From: Thermomonospora echinospora
Lineage (GTDB): Bacteria; Actinomycetota; Actinomycetes; Streptosporangiales; Streptosporangiaceae
Length of the DNA stretch: 64,000 bases
NCBI RefSeq assembly: GCF_900108175.1
Contig: NZ_FNVO01000019.1
Coordinates: 93,512 to 157,511, forward strand
Reading direction: 5' to 3'
The notes beneath the pieces were generated by a model. That model had not been told where the DNA came from and did not search any database. It was given only the letters and a program-made list of their open reading frames with translations. Below, piece after piece: positions 6,664 through 15,955 of the stretch. Positions within the stretch are counted from its first letter, which is position 1; each line of letters begins with the position of its first letter. The position numbers and the translations under genes were made by a program.

Positions 6664-9291
6664 GTGCGCCCGCCGATCGCCGCCTTCTACGATCGGGCCG
6701 TGGCCGGCGACCCCCTCCAGTTGCTTCCGCTGGCCCTTTCCCGGCCCAGGGAGGCCATGGTCCGCGCCCGGGCGCTGCTGGCGCAGTCGCCGTCGCCGCT
6801 GGCCGCCTCCATCGCCCACCAGGCCAGGGGCGTGGTGCTGCGCGACTTCGGGGACACCGCGGCGGCGTTGCGGGAGTTGCGCACGGCCGTACGGCTGGCG
6901 CGGCGGGCCGGTGATCCGGCCCGCGAAGCGGACGTGCTGGCCACTTTGGGCGTGGCGCTCGTTCACGCCGGCCGGACACGGCCGGGGCTGACCGCGCTGG
7001 ACCGGGCGGTCGCCCGGTCGCGAGGGGAGGCGGCGGCCAGGGTCCGCTTCCGGCGGGCGGTCGTGTTCAACGTGCTGGGCCGCCATGAGGACGCCCTCGC
7101 CGACCTGCGCCGGGTCATCCCCGCACTGCGGCGCGCCGACGACACGTTGTGGAGCGCGCGGGCCTACACCGCGCGGGGCGTCGCGCATTTGGGGCTCGGC
7201 TCCCCCGACCGGGCGGACACCGACTTCCGGATCGCAGAGATGCTCTACGGAGGCACCGACCAGGAGGTGGAGTCGGTCTTCGCGCTGCACAACCGAGGGC
7301 TGACCGCGTTCCGGCTGGGCGACCTGCCGGCCGCGCTGGCCCGGCTGGACGAAGCGGGGCGCCGGTATGTGGAGCTGGGCGTTCCGATGCCGGAGCTGAA
7401 CATCGACCGGTGCTCGGTCCTGCTGTCGGCCGGGTTGCCCGCCGACGCCCTGGCCGAGGCCGACCTCGGAATCCGGCAGCTCGAGCGGATCCGCGGGCAG
7501 GCCACCCGGCGCTCGGAGCTGCTGCTGATGGCGGCGCGGGCGGCCCTTGCGACGGGCGACCCGCAGGCCGCGGTGGACCGGGCCCGCACGGCGTCCGCGC
7601 TGTTCTCCGCGCAGCGACGCCGGTGGTGGAGCGCGCATGCCCGGCTCGTTCTGCTTCAGGCACGGCTGGCTGCCGAGGGGCCCTCCGCTCGGCTGCTCCA
7701 CCAGGCCGTGGGCACGGCGCGGCGGCTCGCCGAGCTGAGGTCCGCCGACGAGGCCCAGGCGCATCTGCTGGCCGGCAGGGTTGCGCTCGCCCTGGGGCGG
7801 GCCGCCGAGGCGGACGCCCACCTGGCCACCGCCGCCCGGTCCCGGCGCGGCGGCCCCGCGCAGGCCCGTAGCAGCGGATGGCTGGCCGAGGCGTTGCGCG
7901 CCGAGGCGGCCGGGCGGCATCGCGGGCTGCTGGGTGCATGCCGTCACGGTCTGGCGCTGCTGGAGGAGCACCGGCTCAGCCTCGGCGCCTCCGAGCTGCG
8001 GGCGCAGGCCACCGCGCAGGGCGCCGAGCTGGCCGCCCTCGCCCAGCGCGCCGCGCTGCGGGCCGGACGGCCCCGGGAACTGCTGGTCTGGAGCGAACGC
8101 TGGCGGGCCACCGCACTGGCGGTCCCGGCCGTCCACCCGGTGGACGACCAGGGGCTGCAAGCCGGGCTGACCGCCTTCCGGGAGGTCAGCAGCAGGCTGG
8201 AGCGGGCCCGGGCGCAGGGCTCCGCGCCGCTCGCGCTGGAGCGTGAGCAGCGTCGGCTGGAGCGCGACATCCGCAGCCGGACGATGCATGCGCCGGGTGC
8301 CAGCCGGACAGACGGGCGCCGTTTCGATGTCGGGAGCCTGCTGGACGCGCTGGGTGACGCCCGGATGGTCGAGATCGTCGACGTGGACGGCGCACTGCAC
8401 ATCCTGGTCTGCGGTGCGGGCCAGGTGCGACGGTACGCGGCGGGCCGGACCGAGAGGGCCGCCGCCGAGGTCGAATTCGCCCGCTCGGCGCTGGGGCGGC
8501 TGGCGTTCGGGGGCGGCGACGGCGATCTGACGGCGCTGGCGGACGCCGGGGCCAGGCTCCAGTGCGAGCTGCTCGGCACCGCCGTCCGGCGGCTGGGGGA
8601 CGGGCCGGTGGTCGTCGTCCCGCCGGGCATCCTGCACGGGGTGCCGTGGGCGCTGCTGCCGGCGTTGCGGGACCGGGAGCTGAACGTGGCCCCGTCGGCG
8701 AGCGCGTGGCTGAAGGCACGAACGGCCGTCCCGGCGGAAGGCGGCGTGGTGCTGGTACGGGGTCCAGGGCTGCACACGGGAGGCGGCGAGGTCGCGCTGC
8801 TGGCGGAGCAGTACGGCGACGCCACGGTCCTGCAAGGCGGGACGGCCTCGGCCGCGCGCGTCCTGGAGGCCGTCGATGGGTGCGGTATCGCGCACATCGC
8901 GGCCCATGGCGCATTCCGTGCCGACAGCCCGTTGTTCTCCTCCCTCCGGATGGAGGACGGGCCGCTGACCGTGTACGACTTCGAACGGCTGCGCCGGGCG
9001 CCGTACCGGCTGGTGCTGTCGAGCTGTGACTCCGGGCGGATGGCGGCGGCCGGCGCGGACGAACTACTCGGCCTGGTCTCAGCGCTGCTGCCGCTCGGTA
9101 CGGCGGGCGTCGTGGCCAGCCTGGTCGCGGTGAACGACGAGGCCACCGTACCGCTGATGCTGGCGCTGCACGACGCGCTGCGCGCCGGGGAGGGCCTGGC
9201 GCGGGCGTTGCTGCGGGCCCGCGCCGCGGTGCCCGCCGATCCCGTCCACCAGGCGACCGCCCTGTCGTTCGTGGCGTTGGGGGCGGGCTAG
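6664..9291 (+). CDS. TPR-CHAT domain protein (caspase-like protease)
   Basis: An 875-residue protein. The N-terminal two thirds are Ala/Leu/Arg-rich helical repeats with TPR spacing (for example HQARGVVLRDFGDTAAALRE, AYTARGVAHLGLGSPDRA, HNRGLTAFRLGDLPAALARL). The C-terminal CHAT domain shows the separase/caspase-type His-Cys dyad at His748 (IAHIAAHGAF) and Cys788 (LSSCDSGR), followed by LLGLVSALLPLGTAGVVASL. CHAT proteases are sensor-activated and cut specific protein targets. GTG 6664 lacks a Shine-Dalgarno; TTATGT and GATACC 17 bp apart just upstream could give a leaderless transcript. It is divergent from the subtilase-sigma operon. The substrate is unknown; the subtilase, sigma factor or small protein are candidates. 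Confidence 0.9.
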   Translation: MRPPIAAFYDRAVAGDPLQLLPLALSRPREAMVRARALLAQSPSPLAASIAHQARGVVLRDFGDTAAALRELRTAVRLARRAGDPAREADVLATLGVALVHAGRTRPGLTALDRAVARSRGEAAARVRFRRAVVFNVLGRHEDALADLRRVIPALRRADDTLWSARAYTARGVAHLGLGSPDRADTDFRIAEMLYGGTDQEVESVFALHNRGLTAFRLGDLPAALARLDEAGRRYVELGVPMPELNIDRCSVLLSAGLPADALAEADLGIRQLERIRGQATRRSELLLMAARAALATGDPQAAVDRARTASALFSAQRRRWWSAHARLVLLQARLAAEGPSARLLHQAVGTARRLAELRSADEAQAHLLAGRVALALGRAAEADAHLATAARSRRGGPAQARSSGWLAEALRAEAAGRHRGLLGACRHGLALLEEHRLSLGASELRAQATAQGAELAALAQRAALRAGRPRELLVWSERWRATALAVPAVHPVDDQGLQAGLTAFREVSSRLERARAQGSAPLALEREQRRLERDIRSRTMHAPGASRTDGRRFDVGSLLDALGDARMVEIVDVDGALHILVCGAGQVRRYAAGRTERAAAEVEFARSALGRLAFGGGDGDLTALADAGARLQCELLGTAVRRLGDGPVVVVPPGILHGVPWALLPALRDRELNVAPSASAWLKARTAVPAEGGVVLVRGPGLHTGGGEVALLAEQYGDATVLQGGTASAARVLEAVDGCGIAHIAAHGAFRADSPLFSSLRMEDGPLTVYDFERLRRAPYRLVLSSCDSGRMAAAGADELLGLVSALLPLGTAGVVASLVAVNDEATVPLMLALHDALRAGEGLARALLRARAAVPADPVHQATALSFVALGAG

Positions 9292-9304
9292 CCGGCCCCG
9301 TGAG

Positions 9305-11947
9305 TCAGCAGTTGAGGGGTCGGGTGTCCAGCCGGGCAAGCAGAGCGGCCAGGCCCTCACGGTCGTTGACACCGAGCCGCCCGTACACCGCGCACAGGTG
9401 GTTGGCGGCGGTGCGGACCGAGATGGTCAGCCGGTCGGCGATCTGCCGATTGGTCAGCCCGGCGGCGGCCAGCCAGGCGATCTCCCGCTGCCGCGCGGTC
9501 AGTGCGGGCGCCGCCAGCACGGCCAGCGCCGGGGTACGGGCCCCCTGGCAGTCCACGGCCAGTGCCCACGCCTCGGTCGCCGCCGTGCGGGCCCGGCGCG
9601 GGTCGTCCAGCCGCCGGTAGGCGGTGGCGGCGTGCGCCTGCGCCTCGGCCGCGTGCAACAGCAGCCCGAACTGCCCGAACTGCTTGGCCACCGCCTCCAG
9701 CTCCGCCGGGTCCCCGGCCGCCAGTGCCGCCGCGTGCCGGGCCAGTGCCGGGGCCAGCGGCCCGTCGACCCGGTCGGCCAGCCGGGCCAGCCGCTCGACC
9801 ACCGGCTCGGCCCTGCCCAGCCTGACCACGTCGTGCAGGGCGAACAGTTCCTGGCCCGGCAGGCCGCGGCGGGCGGCCCGGGCGGCGGCGGCCAGCGCGG
9901 CCCGCACCGCCCCGCGCAGGTCGCCGGCGGCAGCCAGCACCCAGGGCAGAGCCGTTCCGGCGGCTTCACCGACGGCCCGGAACGCGGGCACCGACTGTCG
10001 CCGGGCACGGGCCAGCGCCCAGCGCGCGGTGGCGGTGTCGCCGGTCAGCGCCGCCGCGTGGGCCAGCTCACCCAGGCACAGCCCGGCGAAGGCGGCCGGA
10101 CCGCCGCGCAGCCGCAGCGCCCCCTCCCGGCTCCAGCGGAGCGCGTCCTCGACCTCGCCGCGCAGCCGGCAGATCTGGGCGCGGTGCCCGTACAGGCAGG
10201 CCAGTCCGCAGTCCCAGGCGGCGTTCTCCCCGAGCAGGCGTTCTCCGGTGGCCACGCAGGCCCAGGCGTGATCCAGGTCGCCGCGGTGCAGGCAGGCGAT
10301 GAGCCGGGCGGTGGTCAGCGGCAGCGGCAGGGCCGGGTCCTCCCGGTGCCAGCCGGTCCGGCCGGACAGCGTCTCGGCGGCCACCGCGAGGCTGCGCCGC
10401 CCTTGGCCGCGCTGTGCCAGCATGAGCGCCTCGGCGGTGGCCAGGCGTGCGGCGACCACGTCCGCGGCCGGGGCCAGCGCGCGGATCCGGGCGAGCCGCT
10501 CGCCGGCGGCCGTGCCGTGATACGCCTCCAGCAGCACCGCGACGCCGAGGACGTGCTGCCGCCAGGCCGGAGCGGTGATCCGCTCGGCGGCCTCGGCCAG
10601 GATCCGGCGGGCCCGGCCCGCGGCGCCGTCGGCCCCGAACGTGGCGGCGTAGGCGCGCGAGACGGCGTACTCGGCCTGTTCCCGGTCGCTGGTGAGCGCC
10701 GCCGACAGCCGGGTGAGCAGGGCGTCCAGTTCCGGTGGCCACCCGGTGAGGCTGAGCGCCGTGCCGAGCGCCAGCATCGCCGAGGGCCCGCCGTCGGCGG
10801 CCAGCGCGGCCCGGCCGAGCCGTTCGGCCAGTGCGGTGTCATAGGAGGCCCAGGCCAGCCGGCACGCCTCGACCAGCACCGCGGGATCCACCCGGTCCCC
10901 GTTGTCCAGCCGCCATACCGCCACCCGCAGCGTCTCCTCGCCGCTCGGCTGGAGCGCGTCCGCCAGCCGGCGTGTGATCCGCCGTGCCCGCAGCCTTCCG
11001 CAGGAGTCGCGCATCGCCTGCCCGTGCAGCGGGTTCACCGGCCTGACCCGCAGACGTTCCCTGCCGCCGGCGGTGTCGCGTTCACAGGTGATGAGGTGCC
11101 GGGCCTCCAGCCGCTCGACCGCCCCGGCCCCGGCCAGCTCGAGCAGCGGCTCGGCGGCCAGGGGCGCGCCGAACGCGACCAGTTCCAGGGCCTGGCGCTC
11201 CTCCTCGTCCAGGGCTCCGATGGCGGCCTCGACCCGTTCCCGGACGCGACCGGTCACCGGGAGACCGCCCCGCCACCGCCACACCTCGTCGGTCCGGAGC
11301 AACGCGCCGCCCGCCAGCCCGGCCGTCACCAGTTCGCGCAGCAGCAGCAGGTCGCCCCGCACCGCCTCGGCCAGCCGCCGGACGGTCAGGGCCTCCACAT
11401 GGCCGTCCAGCGCCTCGGCCAGCACACGGGCGACCTCCGGCTCGCCGAAGGGGCGCAGATCGATGCGGGGAAGCAGACCGTCCTTCCCCAGGACGGCGAC
11501 CGCGTCGGGCGTCGCCGTTCCGGTGCGGACGGTGAGGAGCATCCTGGTGCCGCTGTTGCGCACCAGGTGGTGGACGAGTGCGGCCGATGCGGAGTCGAGC
11601 AGGTGCGCGTCGTCCACGACGAGCACCGTGGGCCGCCGGAGGCACACCGCCTCGGCCGCCCGGCGCAGCGGTGACACCGAGGCGGCGACCGCGGGCCCGG
11701 CGGGCAGCAGATGGGCGAAGGCTCCGAACGGAAGGGTGGCGGTGGCGCCGGTCCCGGTCACCCAGACGGTCCCGGCGATCCCCGCCACGGCCTGCGCGGC
11801 CAGCCGGGTCCTGCCCGTCCCGGCCTCACCGGACACCAGCACGCCCCGCCCGCGCCGGCCCCGCAGGAACCGGGCGACCGCCTCCAGTTCCGCTTCCCGT
11901 CCCGTGAACGGCCAAGCCGTCCGGTCCCCTTGCGCCATGCCGCCCAT
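9305..11947 (-). CDS. Large ATP-binding LuxR-family (LAL) transcriptional regulator
   Basis: An 880-residue regulator. An N-terminal AAA-type ATPase has a Walker A motif GEAGTGRTRLA and Walker B TVLVVDDAHLLD; a long helical repeat middle follows; a C-terminal LuxR helix-turn-helix (LTARQREIAWLAAAGLTNRQ, then NHLCAVYGRLGVNDR) ends the protein. This is the LAL (MalT-like) layout. ATG 11947 was chosen for its GGAGAG ribosome site and because the ATPase domain begins about 15 residues later. It lies 136 bp downstream of, and in the same direction as, the six-gene operon of large beta-rich proteins, and is convergent with the CHAT gene 13 bp away. It is a plausible regulator of that operon, but this is positional inference only. 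Confidence 0.9.
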   Translation of the reverse strand: MGGMAQGDRTAWPFTGREAELEAVARFLRGRRGRGVLVSGEAGTGRTRLAAQAVAGIAGTVWVTGTGATATLPFGAFAHLLPAGPAVAASVSPLRRAAEAVCLRRPTVLVVDDAHLLDSASAALVHHLVRNSGTRMLLTVRTGTATPDAVAVLGKDGLLPRIDLRPFGEPEVARVLAEALDGHVEALTVRRLAEAVRGDLLLLRELVTAGLAGGALLRTDEVWRWRGGLPVTGRVRERVEAAIGALDEEERQALELVAFGAPLAAEPLLELAGAGAVERLEARHLITCERDTAGGRERLRVRPVNPLHGQAMRDSCGRLRARRITRRLADALQPSGEETLRVAVWRLDNGDRVDPAVLVEACRLAWASYDTALAERLGRAALAADGGPSAMLALGTALSLTGWPPELDALLTRLSAALTSDREQAEYAVSRAYAATFGADGAAGRARRILAEAAERITAPAWRQHVLGVAVLLEAYHGTAAGERLARIRALAPAADVVAARLATAEALMLAQRGQGRRSLAVAAETLSGRTGWHREDPALPLPLTTARLIACLHRGDLDHAWACVATGERLLGENAAWDCGLACLYGHRAQICRLRGEVEDALRWSREGALRLRGGPAAFAGLCLGELAHAAALTGDTATARWALARARRQSVPAFRAVGEAAGTALPWVLAAAGDLRGAVRAALAAAARAARRGLPGQELFALHDVVRLGRAEPVVERLARLADRVDGPLAPALARHAAALAAGDPAELEAVAKQFGQFGLLLHAAEAQAHAATAYRRLDDPRRARTAATEAWALAVDCQGARTPALAVLAAPALTARQREIAWLAAAGLTNRQIADRLTISVRTAANHLCAVYGRLGVNDREGLAALLARLDTRPLNC

Positions 11948-12083
11948 CGGACTCTCCGCTCTCTGCCGAAGGGTTCCCCGTCCCCTTATCCAGAGTCCGC
12001 GTCTGTTCCGCTGATACATCGGCCGCCCGGCTCTTCACCGGACGCCCTGATCCGCCGGACGGCGGGCCGGCGCCCGTTCCGCG

Positions 12084-13022
12084 CTACCTCGGCCCCGTGC
12101 GGCGCCCAAGGCCGCTGGTGCGGGGTGACAGTGCCAGCGCCGTGGAAAGGGTGCGGCCGGTGGGGTCCAGCCGGAGCGTGACGCTGCCGAGCCGCCGTCC
12201 CTCCAGAGCGGGCATGCGGGGGACGAGCGGGCCGAGCAGCTCGGGAGCTCCCGGGAACAGCGTCCGGGCGGTCACGAACAGGCACAGCTCAAGGTCGGCC
12301 GTGTCCGGCGTCCATGCGACGCTCACGCCCAGCCGGCGGCCGGCCAGCCGGTCCAGTCCGCCGGGCAGCCGATCCCGTACCCCGTTCAGCGCCCGCAGAT
12401 GGCCCGCCGCGTGCAGGAACGGCATCAGGTCGAGTGGATCGGTGATCGGCAGCCGGGCGTAGAGCTCGCTCTTGCCCGTCGCGGGTTCGATCCCGAACAT
12501 GCGCGGCACCGTTCCTGCGGGCAGCGCCCTCCAGGCGTCCAGTACGGGCCGCGCGAGCAGTTCCTCGGGTAGACCGGCCAGTTCCGCGTAGAGCTTGAGG
12601 CGGGCCGGGGCGGCCCCGCGCACGTCCTCACGTCCTCCGACCCAAGCACCGAACCGAAGGTCGGCGCCGTGCTGGAGCGCGGCCAGCGATCGGACGACCT
12701 CGGCCGCCGGGGCCTGGCCCGCCTCGGCGAGCACCGTCACCGTCCGCCGCAGCCGGTCGGCCTCCGGTGCTTGCGGGCCGCAGACTTCCGCCGCCCAGTA
12801 CAGCCGGCTGCCGCCGGTCGGGTCGGTGGCCAGCTCGACCGGGCAGCCGGACGGGGTGAGGCGGCTCCATGTCCAGGCCACCTCGGGCCAGGGGCCGGCC
12901 TCGACGCGGTCGAGCGCGGCGTCCAGGTGCGGGGGCATCGTGCCCGCAGCGGTGCCGGTCAGGGCCGCGGCCAGGCGTTCGACGGCCCGCCGCCCGGCGG
13001 TGGACGTGTGCGCCGCGGTCAT
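12084..13022 (-). CDS. Protein of unknown function, last gene of the beta-rich operon
   Basis: A 312-residue soluble protein with no signal peptide. Its ATG overlaps the stop of the upstream 973-residue gene (ATGA), indicating translational coupling. Alternating strand-like segments (PVELATDPTGGSRLYWAAEV, ARLKLYAELA, KSELYARLP, RLGVSVAWTPDTADLELCLF) are reminiscent of the repeated K/Y-x-Y strands of ABBA-fold prenyltransferases. The resemblance is weak and I do not claim that activity. No catalytic motif was recognised. Its place at the end of the operon suggests it serves the same system as the large proteins before it. Confidence 0.78.
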   Translation of the reverse strand: MTAAHTSTAGRRAVERLAAALTGTAAGTMPPHLDAALDRVEAGPWPEVAWTWSRLTPSGCPVELATDPTGGSRLYWAAEVCGPQAPEADRLRRTVTVLAEAGQAPAAEVVRSLAALQHGADLRFGAWVGGREDVRGAAPARLKLYAELAGLPEELLARPVLDAWRALPAGTVPRMFGIEPATGKSELYARLPITDPLDLMPFLHAAGHLRALNGVRDRLPGGLDRLAGRRLGVSVAWTPDTADLELCLFVTARTLFPGAPELLGPLVPRMPALEGRRLGSVTLRLDPTGRTLSTALALSPRTSGLGRRTGPR

Positions 13023-15940
13023 GGCGCGATGCCGATCAGGGTCTCCTCACCGGTCACCGAGGGATGCTGGACGAGCCGCCCGTCCGTGGTGACGAGGGTG
13101 ACCCGGTAGGTGAAGGTCCGCCGGCTCCCGTCCAGCAACGCGATCCGCAGCGGCGTCCGGGCGGGGGCGTGGCCGGGGATCTCCAGCCGCTCCCGGCGGT
13201 GGTAGTCCGCCGCCGGGTCGTCGTAGGTGACGTCGAGGAACGCGGTGTCGATCAGGCCCGGCGCGAACAGCGGCACGGCCACGATGTCGAGCGCGTCCAC
13301 GAACGGGTCGTGGACGGGCAGGAAGGAGGCGTCGCCCTCGATCGGGGGCGAGGTGCGCCGGGTGCCGTTCCTGAGATGGTGGGTGAGGTGCGCGGTCCAG
13401 GAACGCCGTTCCGGCCGGGTCAGCCGCAGCCGCCAGAACCGGGAGCCGTCGCCGGGGCGTATCCGGAACACGTCCCGCCGCTGGAAGGACGCCCCGTCGT
13501 CATAGCGCATCTCCACGTCGATCGCGTCCACGATCCCGGCGTCGATCCGGCCGGGGAAGATCTCCACCTGGAGGAATCCCAGGTCGTCGTGCGGGTCGAC
13601 CTTCAGCGTGCGGTCGGTGCTGGGCCGGGGCGCGATGTCGTAGCTGAGCCGTTCCCCCTGCCAGCCGGAGTCGGCCCGGAAGTGGTGCTGTACGGCGACC
13701 GTGTACCCCAGGTCGCGGTCCTGGTTGAGGAAGGTGGTGAAGACCTTGGGCCCCGGGTCGGCGGCGGTCAGCCGGAACTCGGCGTGAGCGTGTCCCGCCG
13801 CGTCCGCCGGGTCGCCGTAGTCGATCGCCACGTCGGTGGCGAACAGCCCGATGGCCGCGAAGTCGGCCGGGGCCGCGACCTCGACCGCGAGCCTGCTGAA
13901 GAACGGGTCGGCGAGGCTGACGCGGGTGAAGTAGGAGCGCTTGTCGGCGAGCCCGTCCAGCAGCAGGCCGACGAAGCCCTGCGGCGAGTAGGCCCGCCTG
14001 ACCGCCTTGCGGCGTTCGTAGACGAACGTCAGCGTCTTGCGCTCCTCCTGGCGGATGAACCTGAGCCGGAACGAGAGCAGCGCGGCGGTCCCGCCGTCGC
14101 CGCCCGGGGACGAGGGCACCCGCGGCGTGGTGGGCGTCGTGGGAGTCGTGGGCGTCGTGGGAGTCGTGGGAGTCGTGGGCGTGGTGGGCGTGGTGGGCGT
14201 CGTCGGGCGGGGCGCGCGGGCCAGGCGGGCGGTGAGGGTCACCGGCGGGGTGCCGCCGGCCACGTTCCCGGCGATCTCGACCACCCGGTCATCGGCCAGG
14301 TCGCCGGGCAGGCCGGCCAGCACCCGCTGCCGGGAGCGGGTGAAGCCCCGGGCGACCGCCGAGGTGATCACGGCCCGGTTGGCGATGATGCCGCGTGCGA
14401 CGGCCAGGCGCCGTTCCGACAGGCGCTGGTTGAGCGCCGCCATCCCGGGGGTGTCGGTGCCCTCGAAGCTGCAGTGCGCCTCCAGGGCGACCTGCCTGGG
14501 CTCGGCCAGACGGTCCAGCCAGTCCCGCAGGGCGGCGGCGCCGGAGGGCGGCGGGGTGCGGCCCGGTGCGGTGCTCAGGCTGAACCTGTCGTCGGGCGGC
14601 AGTGGTGAGCCGAGAAGGTAGGAGGTGTAGACCGGGTTGCCGGGATCGGCGGAGAAGCCCTCCTCGCGCGGCTGCTGGAAGGTGAAGAACAGCCTGAACG
14701 TCTCCTTCACCGGGGTCACCGCGGGCCACTCGACCCTGACGTCCCGGCCGCCCCCGGCCGGGACGTCCACGGTGAGCAGCCCGGTGGCGTCCAGCGGCCG
14801 GGGCTCGCCGTCCACGGTGACGACCGCCCCGGCGGGACGCTCCACCCTGAGGGTCTCCGTGGTCGCCGTCGAGCCGGGCATCAGCGAGATCCCGAACCCC
14901 GGGGGCGGTGGGGAGGGGATCGTCTCCTGGACGGTGAGCGTCGCGGGGGGCAGCGGACCGGCGGTCCCACCGGCCGGCGCGGGGGTCCTGCCTCCGCCGG
15001 AAGGACCTCCTGACGGGCCTCCGCCCGGGGCTCCCCCGCTCGGCGCGCCGCCCGTGGACGGGGGGCGCAGTCTCTTGAGCCGTTCGAGCACCGCGTCGAG
15101 TCCCTCGGGCTGCTGCTCCCCCTTGAGCCGGCCCAGGTCCAGTGACGGCTCGAACCACTGGGCGAGCAGGTCCTCCTTGAAGAAGTCCAGCGCCCACCTC
15201 TCCTTGGCCTGCTGGTCGGCCTCCCCGGTGAAGTCGATGACCTTGATCCGGATGGCCCCGTTCTGCACCAGCGTTTCCAGGCCCACGTCGATCGCCGCGC
15301 GCACCCAGTAGATCTGCGCCTCCAGCCCGGCGGAGAAGTGCCGGTAGACCCGCTCCATGTCGGCGGTGATCTCCACGTGCAGGTCGGGGGTGAGGCCGGT
15401 GTACTCCAGGTCGTAGATCACCCCGACCGGGGTGAGCCCGTTGTCGAAGGCCTGTTCCAGGATGGTCGCCCCGGCCTGGTCCAGGACGAGGGAGAAGGCG
15501 GCGGTCTGCTCGCCGGTCAGCGACGGCCGGGTGGCCCCTAGGATCCTGGTCACCGCGGTGAACGCTCCGGGCGGCGGAACGGCGGCCACGGTGCCCCCGC
15601 CGCCCTCCAGGTTCAGCGCCAGGCAGCGCACCGACCCGCTCTCGATCGGCGCGGGCGCCAGCCGGGGCGCCCCCGCCGACCCGGCGAGCCGGGCCATGAT
15701 CCTGTTGCGGGTCGCGGCGGGCAGCACCACCACGGCCTCGAACATCAGGAACCCGCCGCCCGGCACCCCCGCGTCGGCGACCTCCGGCCGGTACTTGATC
15801 ATGCTGAACGCGGCCCGTCCGTCCGGCCGCCGCCGCAGCGCCACCTCGGTGGCCAGGTACCAGAACTGGTCGGGGTCGGCATGGTCGCGGAAGACGGTCA
15901 CCCCGTCGATCTCGAACGTGCCCGGGCCGAGTTGCAGCAT
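13019..15940 (-). CDS. Large beta-rich protein with OmpA-like domain and Thr-Thr-Pro linker
   Basis: 973 residues, no signal peptide. The N-terminal module begins FEIDGVTVFRDHADPDQFWY and SMIKYR, closely paralleled in the next upstream gene (DGVTIMRDHADPLQFYYLP) and in the one before it. The middle carries a Gly/Pro-rich stretch (APSGGAPGGGPSGGPSGGG) and an OmpA-like segment (EAHCSFEGTD, LNQRLSERRLAVARGIIAN), the type that binds peptidoglycan. A Thr-Thr-Pro linker of eight repeats follows. The C-terminal part has beta-sandwich modules with a recurring pattern DPF...YDDP...FTYRVTLVTTDGR, also present in the two preceding genes. AGGAGG precedes the ATG. An OmpA-like domain in a signal-less Gram-positive protein is odd. 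Function unknown; an assembled surface or particle component is one possibility. Confidence 0.85.
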   Translation of the reverse strand: MLQLGPGTFEIDGVTVFRDHADPDQFWYLATEVALRRRPDGRAAFSMIKYRPEVADAGVPGGGFLMFEAVVVLPAATRNRIMARLAGSAGAPRLAPAPIESGSVRCLALNLEGGGGTVAAVPPPGAFTAVTRILGATRPSLTGEQTAAFSLVLDQAGATILEQAFDNGLTPVGVIYDLEYTGLTPDLHVEITADMERVYRHFSAGLEAQIYWVRAAIDVGLETLVQNGAIRIKVIDFTGEADQQAKERWALDFFKEDLLAQWFEPSLDLGRLKGEQQPEGLDAVLERLKRLRPPSTGGAPSGGAPGGGPSGGPSGGGRTPAPAGGTAGPLPPATLTVQETIPSPPPPGFGISLMPGSTATTETLRVERPAGAVVTVDGEPRPLDATGLLTVDVPAGGGRDVRVEWPAVTPVKETFRLFFTFQQPREEGFSADPGNPVYTSYLLGSPLPPDDRFSLSTAPGRTPPPSGAAALRDWLDRLAEPRQVALEAHCSFEGTDTPGMAALNQRLSERRLAVARGIIANRAVITSAVARGFTRSRQRVLAGLPGDLADDRVVEIAGNVAGGTPPVTLTARLARAPRPTTPTTPTTPTTPTTPTTPTTPTTPTTPRVPSSPGGDGGTAALLSFRLRFIRQEERKTLTFVYERRKAVRRAYSPQGFVGLLLDGLADKRSYFTRVSLADPFFSRLAVEVAAPADFAAIGLFATDVAIDYGDPADAAGHAHAEFRLTAADPGPKVFTTFLNQDRDLGYTVAVQHHFRADSGWQGERLSYDIAPRPSTDRTLKVDPHDDLGFLQVEIFPGRIDAGIVDAIDVEMRYDDGASFQRRDVFRIRPGDGSRFWRLRLTRPERRSWTAHLTHHLRNGTRRTSPPIEGDASFLPVHDPFVDALDIVAVPLFAPGLIDTAFLDVTYDDPAADYHRRERLEIPGHAPARTPLRIALLDGSRRTFTYRVTLVTTDGRLVQHPSVTGEETLIGIAP
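14123..14194 (-). repeat. 9-bp tandem repeat coding Thr-Thr-Pro x8
   Basis: Eight near-identical 9-bp units (coding strand ACGACKCCC or ACCACGCCC) encode eight Thr-Thr-Pro triplets inside the 973-residue protein. The unit length keeps frame, so copy-number change would only lengthen or shorten the linker between the OmpA-like domain and the C-terminal beta modules. Confidence 0.9.
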
Positions 15941-15955
15941 CGATCCTCCTCGCGT

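Noticed and set aside
6145..8907. 920-codon minus-strand frame across the CHAT gene and the subtilase 5' end
   Set aside because: Opposite a well-defined TPR-CHAT protein and a subtilase; composition is low-complexity and has no domain.
9398..11674. 758-codon plus-strand frame opposite the LAL regulator
   Set aside because: Antisense shadow; the minus strand holds Walker and LuxR motifs.
14123..14194. CRISPR-like short repeat
   Set aside because: Nine-base tandem coding repeat without spacers; encodes Thr-Thr-Pro.
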